NCBI GenBank assembly: GCA_028693695.1 | Contig: JAQUUV010000076.1 | Location: 1-6,133, forward strand | DNA: 6,133 bases | Source: Syntrophomonas sp. | GTDB taxonomy: Bacteria; Bacillota; Syntrophomonadia; Syntrophomonadales; Syntrophomonadaceae | Direction: 5' to 3' | Shown: positions 1 to 5,512 of the stretch, piece by piece | Layout: the number at the start of each line of letters is the position of its first letter | Numbering within the stretch: the first letter of the stretch is position 1 | Position numbers and translations under genes: made by a program | Notes under the pieces: model-generated | Told to the model about the DNA's origin: nothing | Databases searched by the model: none | What the model saw: the letters and a program-made list of their open reading frames with translations, nothing else

Positions 1-936
1 CTGCTGCATAGATCCTTTGCCGTAGCTTTGGGTGCCTATAATTAAGGCCTGGCCATAATCTTTTACCGCACCGGCTAGGATTTCGGAGGCGCTGGCGCTG
101 TTCTGGTTGAGCAAATAAATCGTGGGTTTATCCACAATATAATTGTGTTTATCTGCTCGGTCCAGCGAAGGGGAGCCATTGCGGTACTGGGTTTGGATGG
201 CCACCTCATCACTAATAAAATATCCAGCTATATCCAATGCAGCAGTAACATAACCCCCGCCATTGTCCCGTAAATCAACGATATAAGCGCTAGGGTTTTG
301 GCGGCGGAGTTTTTCCAGGGAACTGGCAAAGAGTTGGCCGGTTTCACTTCCAAAGCTGCTTATTCTCAGATAGCCGATTTGGAAGGGCTTGATTTCATCG
401 ATGACCGAAGGAACCTCAATACTTCTGCGCTCTACCTGAACCGTAAAGGATACTCCATCTCTCTGCACCAGCAACTGGATTGTGCTTCCCTCCGGCCCCC
501 GGATTAGGGGTATCACTTCTTCTGAGGATAAACCTTTCAGGGAATGGCTGCCGACCGAAGTAATAATATCACCTGCCTGCAGTACAGATTTATCTGCTGG
601 GGAACCGCCGACCAGGCCGGTAACCTTGACTCCTTCTGGTACGATGTCCAGGTAAATACCTATACCGGAAAAGGTTTGTTCTAAGGAATTATTGAAATCC
701 TGGTACTGTGCAGCGGTCAGAAAACTGGTATGCGGATCACCCAGCTTTTCGAGCATGGCATCAATGGTGGGGGCATTTAATACGTCTGCCTGGACCGGAT
801 CTACGTAGTCATTACGTAACAGTTCCCGCACTTCATTCTGAGCCGTAAGCTGCGCTATGGCCGGGCCCGGGAAAAGCAGCGTGATTAGCAAGAGGGTTAT
901 TAAAACATGTATAGATACGCGTTGAATATTTTTCAC
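1..936 (-). CDS. S41 family carboxyl-terminal processing protease (CtpA/CtpB-like), 3' end outside window
   Basis: This is an exported serine endopeptidase of family S41 that would cleave substrates outside the cytoplasmic membrane. It starts at GTG 934-936, placed by a strong AGGAGG (944-949, read on the minus strand) seven bases upstream. Residues 1-28 form a signal peptide: a short basic N-terminus, a Leu/Ile-rich core and a likely cut after AIA. A short helical region ends in the family motif GDPHTSFL (66-73). A PDZ domain spans about 86-165 (SGIGIYL, then SPADKSVLQAGDII). The protease core has DLRDNGGG (221-228) and SASASE, with Ser282 the expected nucleophile. Lys307 in YGKG is 25 residues later, and Gln311 is four after that, as in Bacillus CtpB. 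All catalytic residues are therefore present in the 312 codons seen. Family members usually run to about 390-490 residues, so the missing part should be the end of the core and perhaps a peptidoglycan-binding tail. The substrate is unknown. The gene diverges from wecB and is transcribed alone here. Confidence 0.93.
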   Translation of the reverse strand, partial: MKNIQRVSIHVLITLLLITLLFPGPAIAQLTAQNEVRELLRNDYVDPVQADVLNAPTIDAMLEKLGDPHTSFLTAAQYQDFNNSLEQTFSGIGIYLDIVPEGVKVTGLVGGSPADKSVLQAGDIITSVGSHSLKGLSSEEVIPLIRGPEGSTIQLLVQRDGVSFTVQVERRSIEVPSVIDEIKPFQIGYLRISSFGSETGQLFASSLEKLRRQNPSAYIVDLRDNGGGYVTAALDIAGYFISDEVAIQTQYRNGSPSLDRADKHNYIVDKPTIYLLNQNSASASEILAGAVKDYGQALIIGTQSYGKGSMQQ

Positions 937-969
937 CGATTATCCTCCTAATTGGTGCAAGGTACTTCA

Positions 970-998
970 ATTATAATGGATAATGCGCAGCAAATAAA
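970..998 (-). promoter_or_regulatory. Possible promoter of the S41 protease gene
   Basis: On the minus strand a perfect TATAAT (-10) lies at 975-970, about 34 bases before the GTG start, which would give a leader of roughly 27 nt containing the AGGAGG site. With a 17-base spacer the -35 is TTTATT (998-993), only three of six matches to TTGACA. The good -10 and its sensible distance make a promoter plausible. The region is AT-rich, and a TATAAT also reads on the plus strand at 972-977, so this could be chance. Confidence 0.4.
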
Positions 999-1056
999 CT
1001 GATGATATTTCTAATAACGATAAACGGGAGACGGGATTTTGCTGTTGACTGTAATA

Positions 1057-1136
1057 GCGTGTTGTGGGGACGGTCCTTTTGACACGCCTCGCCGGTTCCT
1101 ATTTGGCGTGTCAAAAGGACCGTCCCCACAACACGC
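1057..1136. repeat. Perfect 32-bp inverted repeat, REP/MITE-type hairpin
   Basis: Arms 1057-1088 and 1105-1136 are exact reverse complements over 32 bp, around a 16-base loop (1089-1104). The arm core contains GGGGACGGTCC followed by TTTTGACACG. From memory, closely similar arms recur as dispersed hairpins in Firmicute genomes and sit near REP-associated tyrosine (Y1, IS200-like) transposase genes; I could not search for this. No T-run follows, so it is not a typical intrinsic terminator, and I see no target-site duplication at its edges. No transposase lies in the window, so it would have been mobilised in trans. An open frame that reads through one arm (1064-1249) is not a gene. Confidence 0.8.
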
Positions 1137-1148
1137 CCAAAGAAAAAA

Positions 1149-1189
1149 TCAGTGTAAATCAGTGCCCGGAGGGTCAGCGTTTTTCAGTG
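1149..1189. repeat. Cluster of four TCAGTG-like hexamers
   Basis: TCAGTG occurs at 1149-1154, 1159-1164 and 1184-1189, with a variant TCAGCG at 1174-1179. The offsets of 10, 15 and 10 bases put the copies at nearly constant helical phase within each pair. The patch begins 12 bases after the large inverted repeat and may be the degenerate flank of the same mobile element, or a tandem protein-binding array. The motifs are short, so the support is weak. Confidence 0.35.
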
Positions 1190-1307
1190 TCCGTCGTTAC
1201 CTTTGCTGCGCATAACATGTCCAACTGCGAGAGTTTAGTTCCTAATTAATAATACCACTTTGTGGCTCGGGGTTAAACGCAAAATATTTGGCGTCACCAG
1301 CTTTGCT

Positions 1308-1336
1308 TTGACTTCCCAATAGTAATATATTACTAT
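1308..1336 (+). promoter_or_regulatory. Sigma-A-type promoter of wecB and the hexomutase gene, with overlapping palindrome
   Basis: TTGACT (1308-1313, five of six to consensus) is followed by an optimal 17-base spacer and TACTAT (1331-1336, four of six). Transcription would start near 1343, giving a leader of about 84 nt. The perfect 18-bp palindrome ATAGTAATATATTACTAT (1319-1336) fills the distal spacer and the whole -10, the usual place for a repressor operator. The regulator cannot be named from the sequence. Confidence 0.6.
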
Positions 1337-1426
1337 GGTGCTAAAGTCTAAGTCGCCGTTGCGATCTATTAAATTATGAATAAAATCTTCGTTAGATGAT
1401 ATATTGATTTATTGGAGGAATAGTAA

Positions 1427-2563
1427 ATGCGTTTGGGGAAAGTGATGGTAGTTTTTGGCACTAGGCCTGAAGCTATTAAAATGGCTCCGGTCATTAAGGA
1501 ATTAAAGAAGGTACAGGACATAGAAACACTGGTAGTGGTAACGGCTCAGCACCGGGAGATGCTGGATCAGGTTCTGCACCTGTTTGCAATTGTGCCGGAC
1601 TATGACCTCGATTTGATGAAGGAGCAGCAGGATTTATACAGTATTACCACTGGGGTTTTGAATGGGCTAAAAGAAATAATGGAGCAGGAGAAGCCTGATC
1701 TGGTTTTGGTGCATGGAGATACGACTACTACCTTTGCCGCGGCCCTAGCAGCTTTCTATCAGAGAATACCGGTAGGGCATGTGGAAGCCGGTCTGCGCAC
1801 CCGCAATAAATATTCGCCTTATCCTGAGGAGATGAACCGATCCTTGACCGGTAGGCTGACGGAACTACATTTTGCTCCCACCGATTTATCTAGGGAAAAC
1901 CTCCTGGCAGAATCCACTGCTGCCTTTAAAATCTGGGTAACTGGAAATACTGTAATTGACGCTTTAATGGAAACGGTGCAGCCGGATTATAAATTTGGCG
2001 AGGAATTAAAGGAAATTAACCTGAAAAATAGAATACTACTGGTAACTACTCACCGGCGCGAAAACTGGGGCGACCGGATGAGGGACATTTATCAGGCTCT
2101 GATTCAACTGGTGGAAGAGTTTGATGATGTGGAAGTGGTGTTCCCGGTTCATAAGAATCCAACAGTAAAGGATATAGCCCTGGAAATGCTTGAAGGCAGG
2201 GAACGGTTTCACCTCCTGGAACCTATGGAATATGAACCGTTTTCCAATCTCATGAATGCTTCTTATATAGTATTGACTGATTCGGGTGGGATTCAGGAGG
2301 AGGCGCCTTCGCTTGGTAAGCCAGTACTAGTTCTGCGTGATACCACCGAAAGGCCGGAAGCCATTCAGGCCGGGACGGTAAAACTAGTGGGAACGATTCA
2401 GAAACATATATATGAAGCGGCCCGGCTCTTGCTTAGTGACCGCCAGGAATACGATAAGATGGCCCATGCAGTCAACCCTTACGGAGATGGTAAGGCGGCG
2501 CGACGTATCGTGAAGGTAGTCAAAGACTTTCTTTACGTTCGTATAGGGGCTAGTAATTTATAA
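1427..2563 (+). CDS. wecB: UDP-N-acetylglucosamine 2-epimerase, non-hydrolysing
   Basis: This cytoplasmic enzyme interconverts UDP-GlcNAc and UDP-ManNAc, the ManNAc donor for surface polysaccharides and, in many Firmicutes, for the wall teichoic acid linkage unit (mnaA in Bacillus). The 378 residues are the normal family length. The N-terminal Rossmann half has GTRPEAIKMAP (11-21), QHREMLDQVL (41-50) and VHGDTTTT (95-102). Next come GHVEAGLRT (117-125) and PYPEEMNR (131-138). The C-terminal half has TTHRRENWG (207-215), FPVHKNP (239-245), DSGGIQEEAPSLGKP (285-299) and RDTTERPEA (304-312). By alignment with E. coli WecB, Asp98, Glu120, Glu134 and His209 match the catalytic Asp95, Glu117, Glu131 and His213. 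GGAGG (1414-1418) sits eight bases before the ATG. It is followed 56 bp later by a phosphohexomutase gene, probably co-transcribed. Positions linked to allosteric UDP-GlcNAc binding are partly altered (see findings). Confidence 0.95.
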   Translation: MRLGKVMVVFGTRPEAIKMAPVIKELKKVQDIETLVVVTAQHREMLDQVLHLFAIVPDYDLDLMKEQQDLYSITTGVLNGLKEIMEQEKPDLVLVHGDTTTTFAAALAAFYQRIPVGHVEAGLRTRNKYSPYPEEMNRSLTGRLTELHFAPTDLSRENLLAESTAAFKIWVTGNTVIDALMETVQPDYKFGEELKEINLKNRILLVTTHRRENWGDRMRDIYQALIQLVEEFDDVEVVFPVHKNPTVKDIALEMLEGRERFHLLEPMEYEPFSNLMNASYIVLTDSGGIQEEAPSLGKPVLVLRDTTERPEAIQAGTVKLVGTIQKHIYEAARLLLSDRQEYDKMAHAVNPYGDGKAARRIVKVVKDFLYVRIGASNL

Positions 2564-2607
2564 AGATTAGGGGCTATCCCCAGTGTTGTGTAGGGTTGCA
2601 TTTGACT

Positions 2608-2614
2608 AAGGAGG
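2608..2614 (+). promoter_or_regulatory. Ribosome binding site that fixes the hexomutase start at ATG 2620
   Basis: AAGGAGG lies five bases before ATG 2620. An in-frame TTG at 2596 would extend the protein by eight residues, but it has no comparable site and would place this sequence inside the coding region. The short 2564-2619 gap has only a weak GGGG-CTAT-CCCC stem (2570-2581) without a T-run, so no terminator separates the two genes. Confidence 0.85.
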
Positions 2615-2619
2615 CAAAT

Positions 2620-4050
2620 ATGTCTGAGATACGGTTTGGATCCGATGGCTGGAGAGCCATTATGGCAGAGGATTTTACTTTTGCCAACGTTAGGTTACTG
2701 ACCCAGGGTATTGCCAATTATTTAAAAAATAACAATCTCGGTAAAAAGGGAATTGTCGTTGGCTATGATAATAGATTTCAATCCGAACAATTTGCGGAAG
2801 AGTGTGCGCGGGTTCTGGCAGGTAATGGCATCCGGGTCTCTATGATCAAAAAATCGGTTCCTACACCTCTGACTGCCTATGCCATCAGGGTTGCGCAGGC
2901 GGGAGGGGCTATCATGTTAACTGCCAGCCATAACCCCCCCGAATATAATGGCATTAAATTCATACCTGAATATGCAGGGCCGGCTTTGCCCGATGTGACA
3001 GTTGCCATTGAGGAAGAGGTTAAGCGGATCCAGGAGGGTGGCAAAATTTACGAACTGGATTTAAAGGAAGCCGTAACTCTGGATTTATTAAAAGAAATTG
3101 ACCTGGATCGAGACTACATTAATCAACTCTTAAAAATTATAAACCCTGAGTTTTTCCAGAGACGCGTACTCAAGGTAGTGGTTGACCCTATGTATGGCTC
3201 CGGGGCCGGTTATCTGGATCGGATATTGACCGAGTTGGGCTGTGAGGTTAGAACCATAAACAACTATCGGGATCCTCTGTTTGGTGGCTCGATTCCCGAG
3301 CCTACGGAAGCGTTGTTACCTGACTTGAAACGAACTGTTCTAACCTATAAAGCTGATCTCGGTCTGGCTTTGGACGGGGATGCAGATCGCTTTGGCATTG
3401 TAGATGGGGAAGGAGAATACATAGCTCCCAACCAGTTTGCTTACGTACTCTTTGACCATCTGCTGAGCACTCGCACTTTTCGAGGCCCAGTATGTCGTTC
3501 ACTTACCACCACCCATAATCTAGATCGTATCGCTAAACAAAACGGCCTGAGCGTAATCGAGACCCCGGTAGGATTTAAATACATATCTGAATGCCTACGG
3601 GAAAAAGGCTGTATTATCGGGGTGGAGGAGAGCGGCGGCTTGAGCATATTCGGGCACGTTCCTGAAAAGGATGGCATCTTGGCATGTGTCTTGGCAGCTG
3701 AAATACTAGCCTTTACCGGTAAGTCTTTTCGAGAGTTGAGCCAAGAAATCGTGGCGAAGTACGGACTTATGCAAGGTGAGCGCTTGGATATTAAGGTTAC
3801 GTACCGAGAAAAAGAACGGATATTGTCGGATTTAAAAGTTTATGAGCCTAAAATGCTTGCTGGTATTAAAGTTGATAGATATAATGAAACTGATGGTAAG
3901 AAGATTATTTTGGAAGATGGCAGTTGGCTTTTGATTCGTCCGTCGGGGACGGAATCTCTGGTCAGGGTTTACGTGGAGGCAGAGGGTGAGAAGCAACAAA
4001 AGGATATGTTAAACGAGGTAATAAACGCTTTGAACCTACAATCTGATTAA
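2620..4050 (+). CDS. Phosphoglucomutase/phosphomannomutase family protein (alpha-D-phosphohexomutase)
   Basis: This enzyme moves a phosphate between C6 and C1 of a hexose, making the 1-phosphates used to build nucleotide sugars. From ATG 2620 it has 476 residues, normal for the family, and all four domain signatures. The N-terminal substrate loop is GSDGWRA (7-13). The phosphoserine loop is TASHNPPEYNG (101-111), with Ser103 the phosphate carrier. The magnesium loop is DGDADR (252-257). The sugar-specificity loop is GVEESGG (334-340), and the phosphate-binding loop is RPSGTES (440-446). EESGG differs from the QSGH loop of phosphoglucosamine mutase (GlmM) and the MSGH or MSAH loops of proteobacterial PMM enzymes. 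It resembles the EESxG and EENGG loops of phosphoglucomutases and archaeal-type enzymes, so glucose is the likelier substrate but mannose is not excluded. It follows wecB by 56 bp with no terminator between them, and the operon ends at the 4221-4246 terminator. The pairing suggests supply of sugar donors for surface glycans. Confidence 0.92.
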   Translation: MSEIRFGSDGWRAIMAEDFTFANVRLLTQGIANYLKNNNLGKKGIVVGYDNRFQSEQFAEECARVLAGNGIRVSMIKKSVPTPLTAYAIRVAQAGGAIMLTASHNPPEYNGIKFIPEYAGPALPDVTVAIEEEVKRIQEGGKIYELDLKEAVTLDLLKEIDLDRDYINQLLKIINPEFFQRRVLKVVVDPMYGSGAGYLDRILTELGCEVRTINNYRDPLFGGSIPEPTEALLPDLKRTVLTYKADLGLALDGDADRFGIVDGEGEYIAPNQFAYVLFDHLLSTRTFRGPVCRSLTTTHNLDRIAKQNGLSVIETPVGFKYISECLREKGCIIGVEESGGLSIFGHVPEKDGILACVLAAEILAFTGKSFRELSQEIVAKYGLMQGERLDIKVTYREKERILSDLKVYEPKMLAGIKVDRYNETDGKKIILEDGSWLLIRPSGTESLVRVYVEAEGEKQQKDMLNEVINALNLQSD

Positions 4051-4055
4051 TGATT

Positions 4056-4079
4056 TCTAAACACGACTACGGTCGGGTT
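4056..4079 (+). repeat. Degenerate first copy of the terminator hairpin
   Basis: Starting five bases after the hexomutase stop, this 24-base stretch matches 4218-4241 at 23 positions; A4063 replaces a C. It can still fold (AACACGAC / GTCGGGTT around TACG), but the change puts an A-G mismatch in the stem and no T-run follows. It is probably a decayed or interrupted terminator copy. Together with 4218-4241 it flanks the palindromic element at 4079-4205. Confidence 0.75.
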
Positions 4080-4205
4080 CAGACCATCAAAAAAGCCCAA
4101 TAGCTGCGTTATCAACGAAAGCCCGTTCAATCGACGTACATTATGTACGCCTCAATCACTGGCTTTCATTAATGCCTTGCTCTTGAACTTTTTTGCTCGG
4201 TCTGA
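4079..4205. repeat. 127-bp imperfect palindromic element, MITE-like
   Basis: The element is almost exactly symmetrical about T4142. Paired segments are TCAGACC (4079-4085) with GGTCTGA (4199-4205), CAAAAAAG (4088-4095) with CTTTTTTG (4188-4195), GAAAGCC (4117-4123) with GGCTTTC (4161-4167), and CGTACAT with ATGTACG (4135-4149) at the tip. Short matches such as AGC/GCT (4102-4104, 4179-4181) fill in between. It would fold into one long hairpin in RNA or single-stranded DNA. There is no open frame of note and no transposase. The compact, non-coding, end-to-end palindrome fits a miniature inverted-repeat element or a large REP-type unit. The A6 and T6 tracts could also give weak termination on either strand. 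Confidence 0.75.
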
Positions 4206-4220
4206 CTTTATCGACACTCT

Positions 4221-4246
4221 AAACCCGACTACGGTCGGGTTTTTTT
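4221..4246 (+). terminator. Rho-independent terminator of the wecB-hexomutase operon
   Basis: A perfect 9-bp stem, AAACCCGAC (4221-4229) with GTCGGGTTT (4234-4242), closes a TACG tetraloop and runs straight into seven T residues (4240-4246). The loop with its closing pair is C-UACG-G, a member of the very stable UNCG class. It lies 170 bp after the hexomutase stop and 64 bp before degS. It should therefore separate the two transcription units, leaving degS needing its own promoter. Confidence 0.92.
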
Positions 4247-4309
4247 GACTTCAGGGGTCGACTTTCCCAAAGGTCATAAATTTTATGCAAATCAGGAAGG
4301 AATTTAAGA
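4247..4309 (+). promoter_or_regulatory. Leader and likely promoter region of degS-degU
   Basis: After the terminator only 63 bases remain before degS, so its promoter should lie here unless transcription reads through. The best sigma-A-like match is TCGACT (4258-4263), 17 bases, then TTTTAT (4281-4286), which is weak and would leave a leader of only about 17 nt. A 13-base near-palindrome, CATAAATTTTATG (4275-4287), sits just before the ribosome binding site AGGAAGG (4294-4300). It could be a regulator site or simply AT-rich sequence. Confidence 0.3.
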
Positions 4310-5512
4310 GTGAATGACGAAATAGGTAAATATCATAATGATGAAATCCAGCAGGGTAAACTAGATGCGGTCTTGCGGCAGGTTCTTGATACTCTGGAAG
4401 GGGGCCGCAGGGATATATATGATATTGCCGAAGACTGTCACAAACAATGTGAGGCTTTGAGAATTAGGTTGGAGGAAGCCGTTATTGAGACAGCTGGGCT
4501 TATCAAGCAAGTAGACAAGTGCGAGCGTTTGGAAAAAATGGCCCGGGTTCGATTAATGGAAGTAAGTCGCAACTTTAGGGCTTTTTCAGAAACATATATT
4601 AAGGAAGCGTACCAAACCGCACAAGCCTTGCAGAATGAACTTATAGGGTTGAGGCAGCAGGAAGTATACCTGCGCAAAAAACGGGATGAATTAACCCTCC
4701 AGTTAAAGAAGTTTGAAGGTATAACCAATAAAGCGGAAGGCTGTTTGCAAAGTACCAACCTGGCACTAAAGGTGCTGGAAGTGAATGTTGCTAGAGTATC
4801 CGACACTCTGGAAGACGTTCAGAGAAAACAGCAGATGGCGACTTGGAACGTAGAATCTTTGGAGGCACAGCGTAGGAAAATAGCTCGTGAGCTTCACGAT
4901 GGACCGGCCCAAACTATGGCTAGTATGCTTTTGAGGCTGGATCTCGTAGAATATTTGTTTGAGCAGGATCCGGAACTGACCAAGGAAGAGTTATTAAATA
5001 TTCGAGGGATGGGCAGGGAGAGCTTGAGTGATATTAGGCGCATTATGTTTGATCTGAAGCCTAGTGCGCTAAGAGAATTAGGGCTGGTTGCCACTCTAGC
5101 AGAGTATTTTGATGATTATGAAAGTAAATATAATTTTACTACCGAGTTTATTTTCTTTGGTAAGGAGAGAAGATATGAACTGGCCGTCGAGATAGCTTTG
5201 TTCCGTTTGGTGCAGGAGGCGATCGCCAATGTTCGTAAACATGCCGGGGTTGCTAATGCCATGGTGAAGATGGAGGAGACGCCAACCGGTTTAACCCTGG
5301 TTATAAGGGATGAGGGTCGAGGATTCGATGTGGATGAGGCCATTAATTCGGGAAAAGATAGTTATGGTATTTTGGGCATGAAGGAACGCGCCGAACTCTT
5401 TGGGGGACGAATGAAGATTATTTCTAACCCAGGGGTGGGTACTCAAGTTATCGTGGAGTTGCCAGCAGAGAGGGAGGAAGACAGTGGACAAAATAAGGAT
5501 ATTAATAGCTGA
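4310..5512 (+). CDS. degS: DegS-like cytoplasmic sensor histidine kinase
   Basis: This is a two-component kinase that autophosphorylates on a histidine and passes the phosphate to the DegU-like regulator encoded next to it. The start is GTG 4310, nine bases after AGGAAGG. It has 400 residues (Bacillus DegS has 385) and no signal peptide or membrane segment, so it should sense an intracellular signal. Residues about 15-190 are mostly charged and helical, with the heptad-like character of the DegS sensor region, and include four cysteines (43, 47, 71, 145). The HisKA_3 dimerisation helix has RRKIARELHDGPAQ (188-201). His196 is the phospho-acceptor, and Asp197 with Gln201 makes the DxxxQ pattern linked to phosphatase activity in this family. 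The ATPase domain shows the N box QEAIANVRKHA (302-312), G1 DEGRGF (334-339) and G2 GILGMKER (353-360). Its last 29 bases overlap degU, implying translational coupling. Confidence 0.93.
   Translation: MNDEIGKYHNDEIQQGKLDAVLRQVLDTLEGGRRDIYDIAEDCHKQCEALRIRLEEAVIETAGLIKQVDKCERLEKMARVRLMEVSRNFRAFSETYIKEAYQTAQALQNELIGLRQQEVYLRKKRDELTLQLKKFEGITNKAEGCLQSTNLALKVLEVNVARVSDTLEDVQRKQQMATWNVESLEAQRRKIARELHDGPAQTMASMLLRLDLVEYLFEQDPELTKEELLNIRGMGRESLSDIRRIMFDLKPSALRELGLVATLAEYFDDYESKYNFTTEFIFFGKERRYELAVEIALFRLVQEAIANVRKHAGVANAMVKMEETPTGLTLVIRDEGRGFDVDEAINSGKDSYGILGMKERAELFGGRMKIISNPGVGTQVIVELPAEREEDSGQNKDINS

Larger units (their letters stand above)
937..1426. other. Divergent intergenic region between the protease gene and wecB
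   Basis: This 490-bp gap holds no credible gene. From left to right it has the ribosome binding site and possible promoter of the leftward protease gene, a 12-bp sequence (983-994) repeated in inverted form at 1202-1213, and a perfect 32-bp inverted repeat (1057-1136). Next come four spaced TCAGTG-like motifs (1149-1189), a small CCAC-TTT-GTGG stem (1255-1265) without a T-run, and the wecB promoter with its palindrome (1308-1336). A leader of about 84 nt follows. I see no terminator and recognise no riboswitch in that leader. Confidence 0.75.

Noticed and set aside
298..507. Open frame of 69 codons on the plus strand opposite the protease gene
   Set aside because: It lies wholly within the S41 protease coding sequence, whose PDZ and protease motifs are clear on the minus strand.
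1057..1136. Large hairpin considered as a bidirectional terminator
   Set aside because: There is no T-run after either arm, and the 32-bp perfect arms with a 16-base loop are far from the usual terminator shape.
1064..1249. Open frame of 61 codons on the plus strand in the intergenic gap
   Set aside because: Its first third is simply the 32-bp inverted repeat read through. It has no ribosome binding site, no recognisable domain, and ends in AT-rich spacer.
1376..1399. Seven-codon frame (MNKIFVR) in the wecB leader, considered as a leader peptide
   Set aside because: There is no ribosome binding site before it and no terminator-antiterminator pair in the leader.
2544..2581. 9-bp direct repeat TAGGGGCTA (2544-2552, 2568-2576) and a GGGG/CCCC stem between wecB and the hexomutase gene
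   Set aside because: The stem is only four pairs with no T-run, and the short repeat straddles the wecB stop; no function can be supported.
2596..2619. TTG start that would lengthen the hexomutase by eight residues
   Set aside because: AAGGAGG at 2608-2614 is ideally placed for ATG 2620, where the conserved N-terminal sequence begins.
3302..3677. Minus-strand open frames inside the hexomutase gene
   Set aside because: They are antisense to the conserved magnesium-loop and specificity-loop region and show no start signals or domains of their own.
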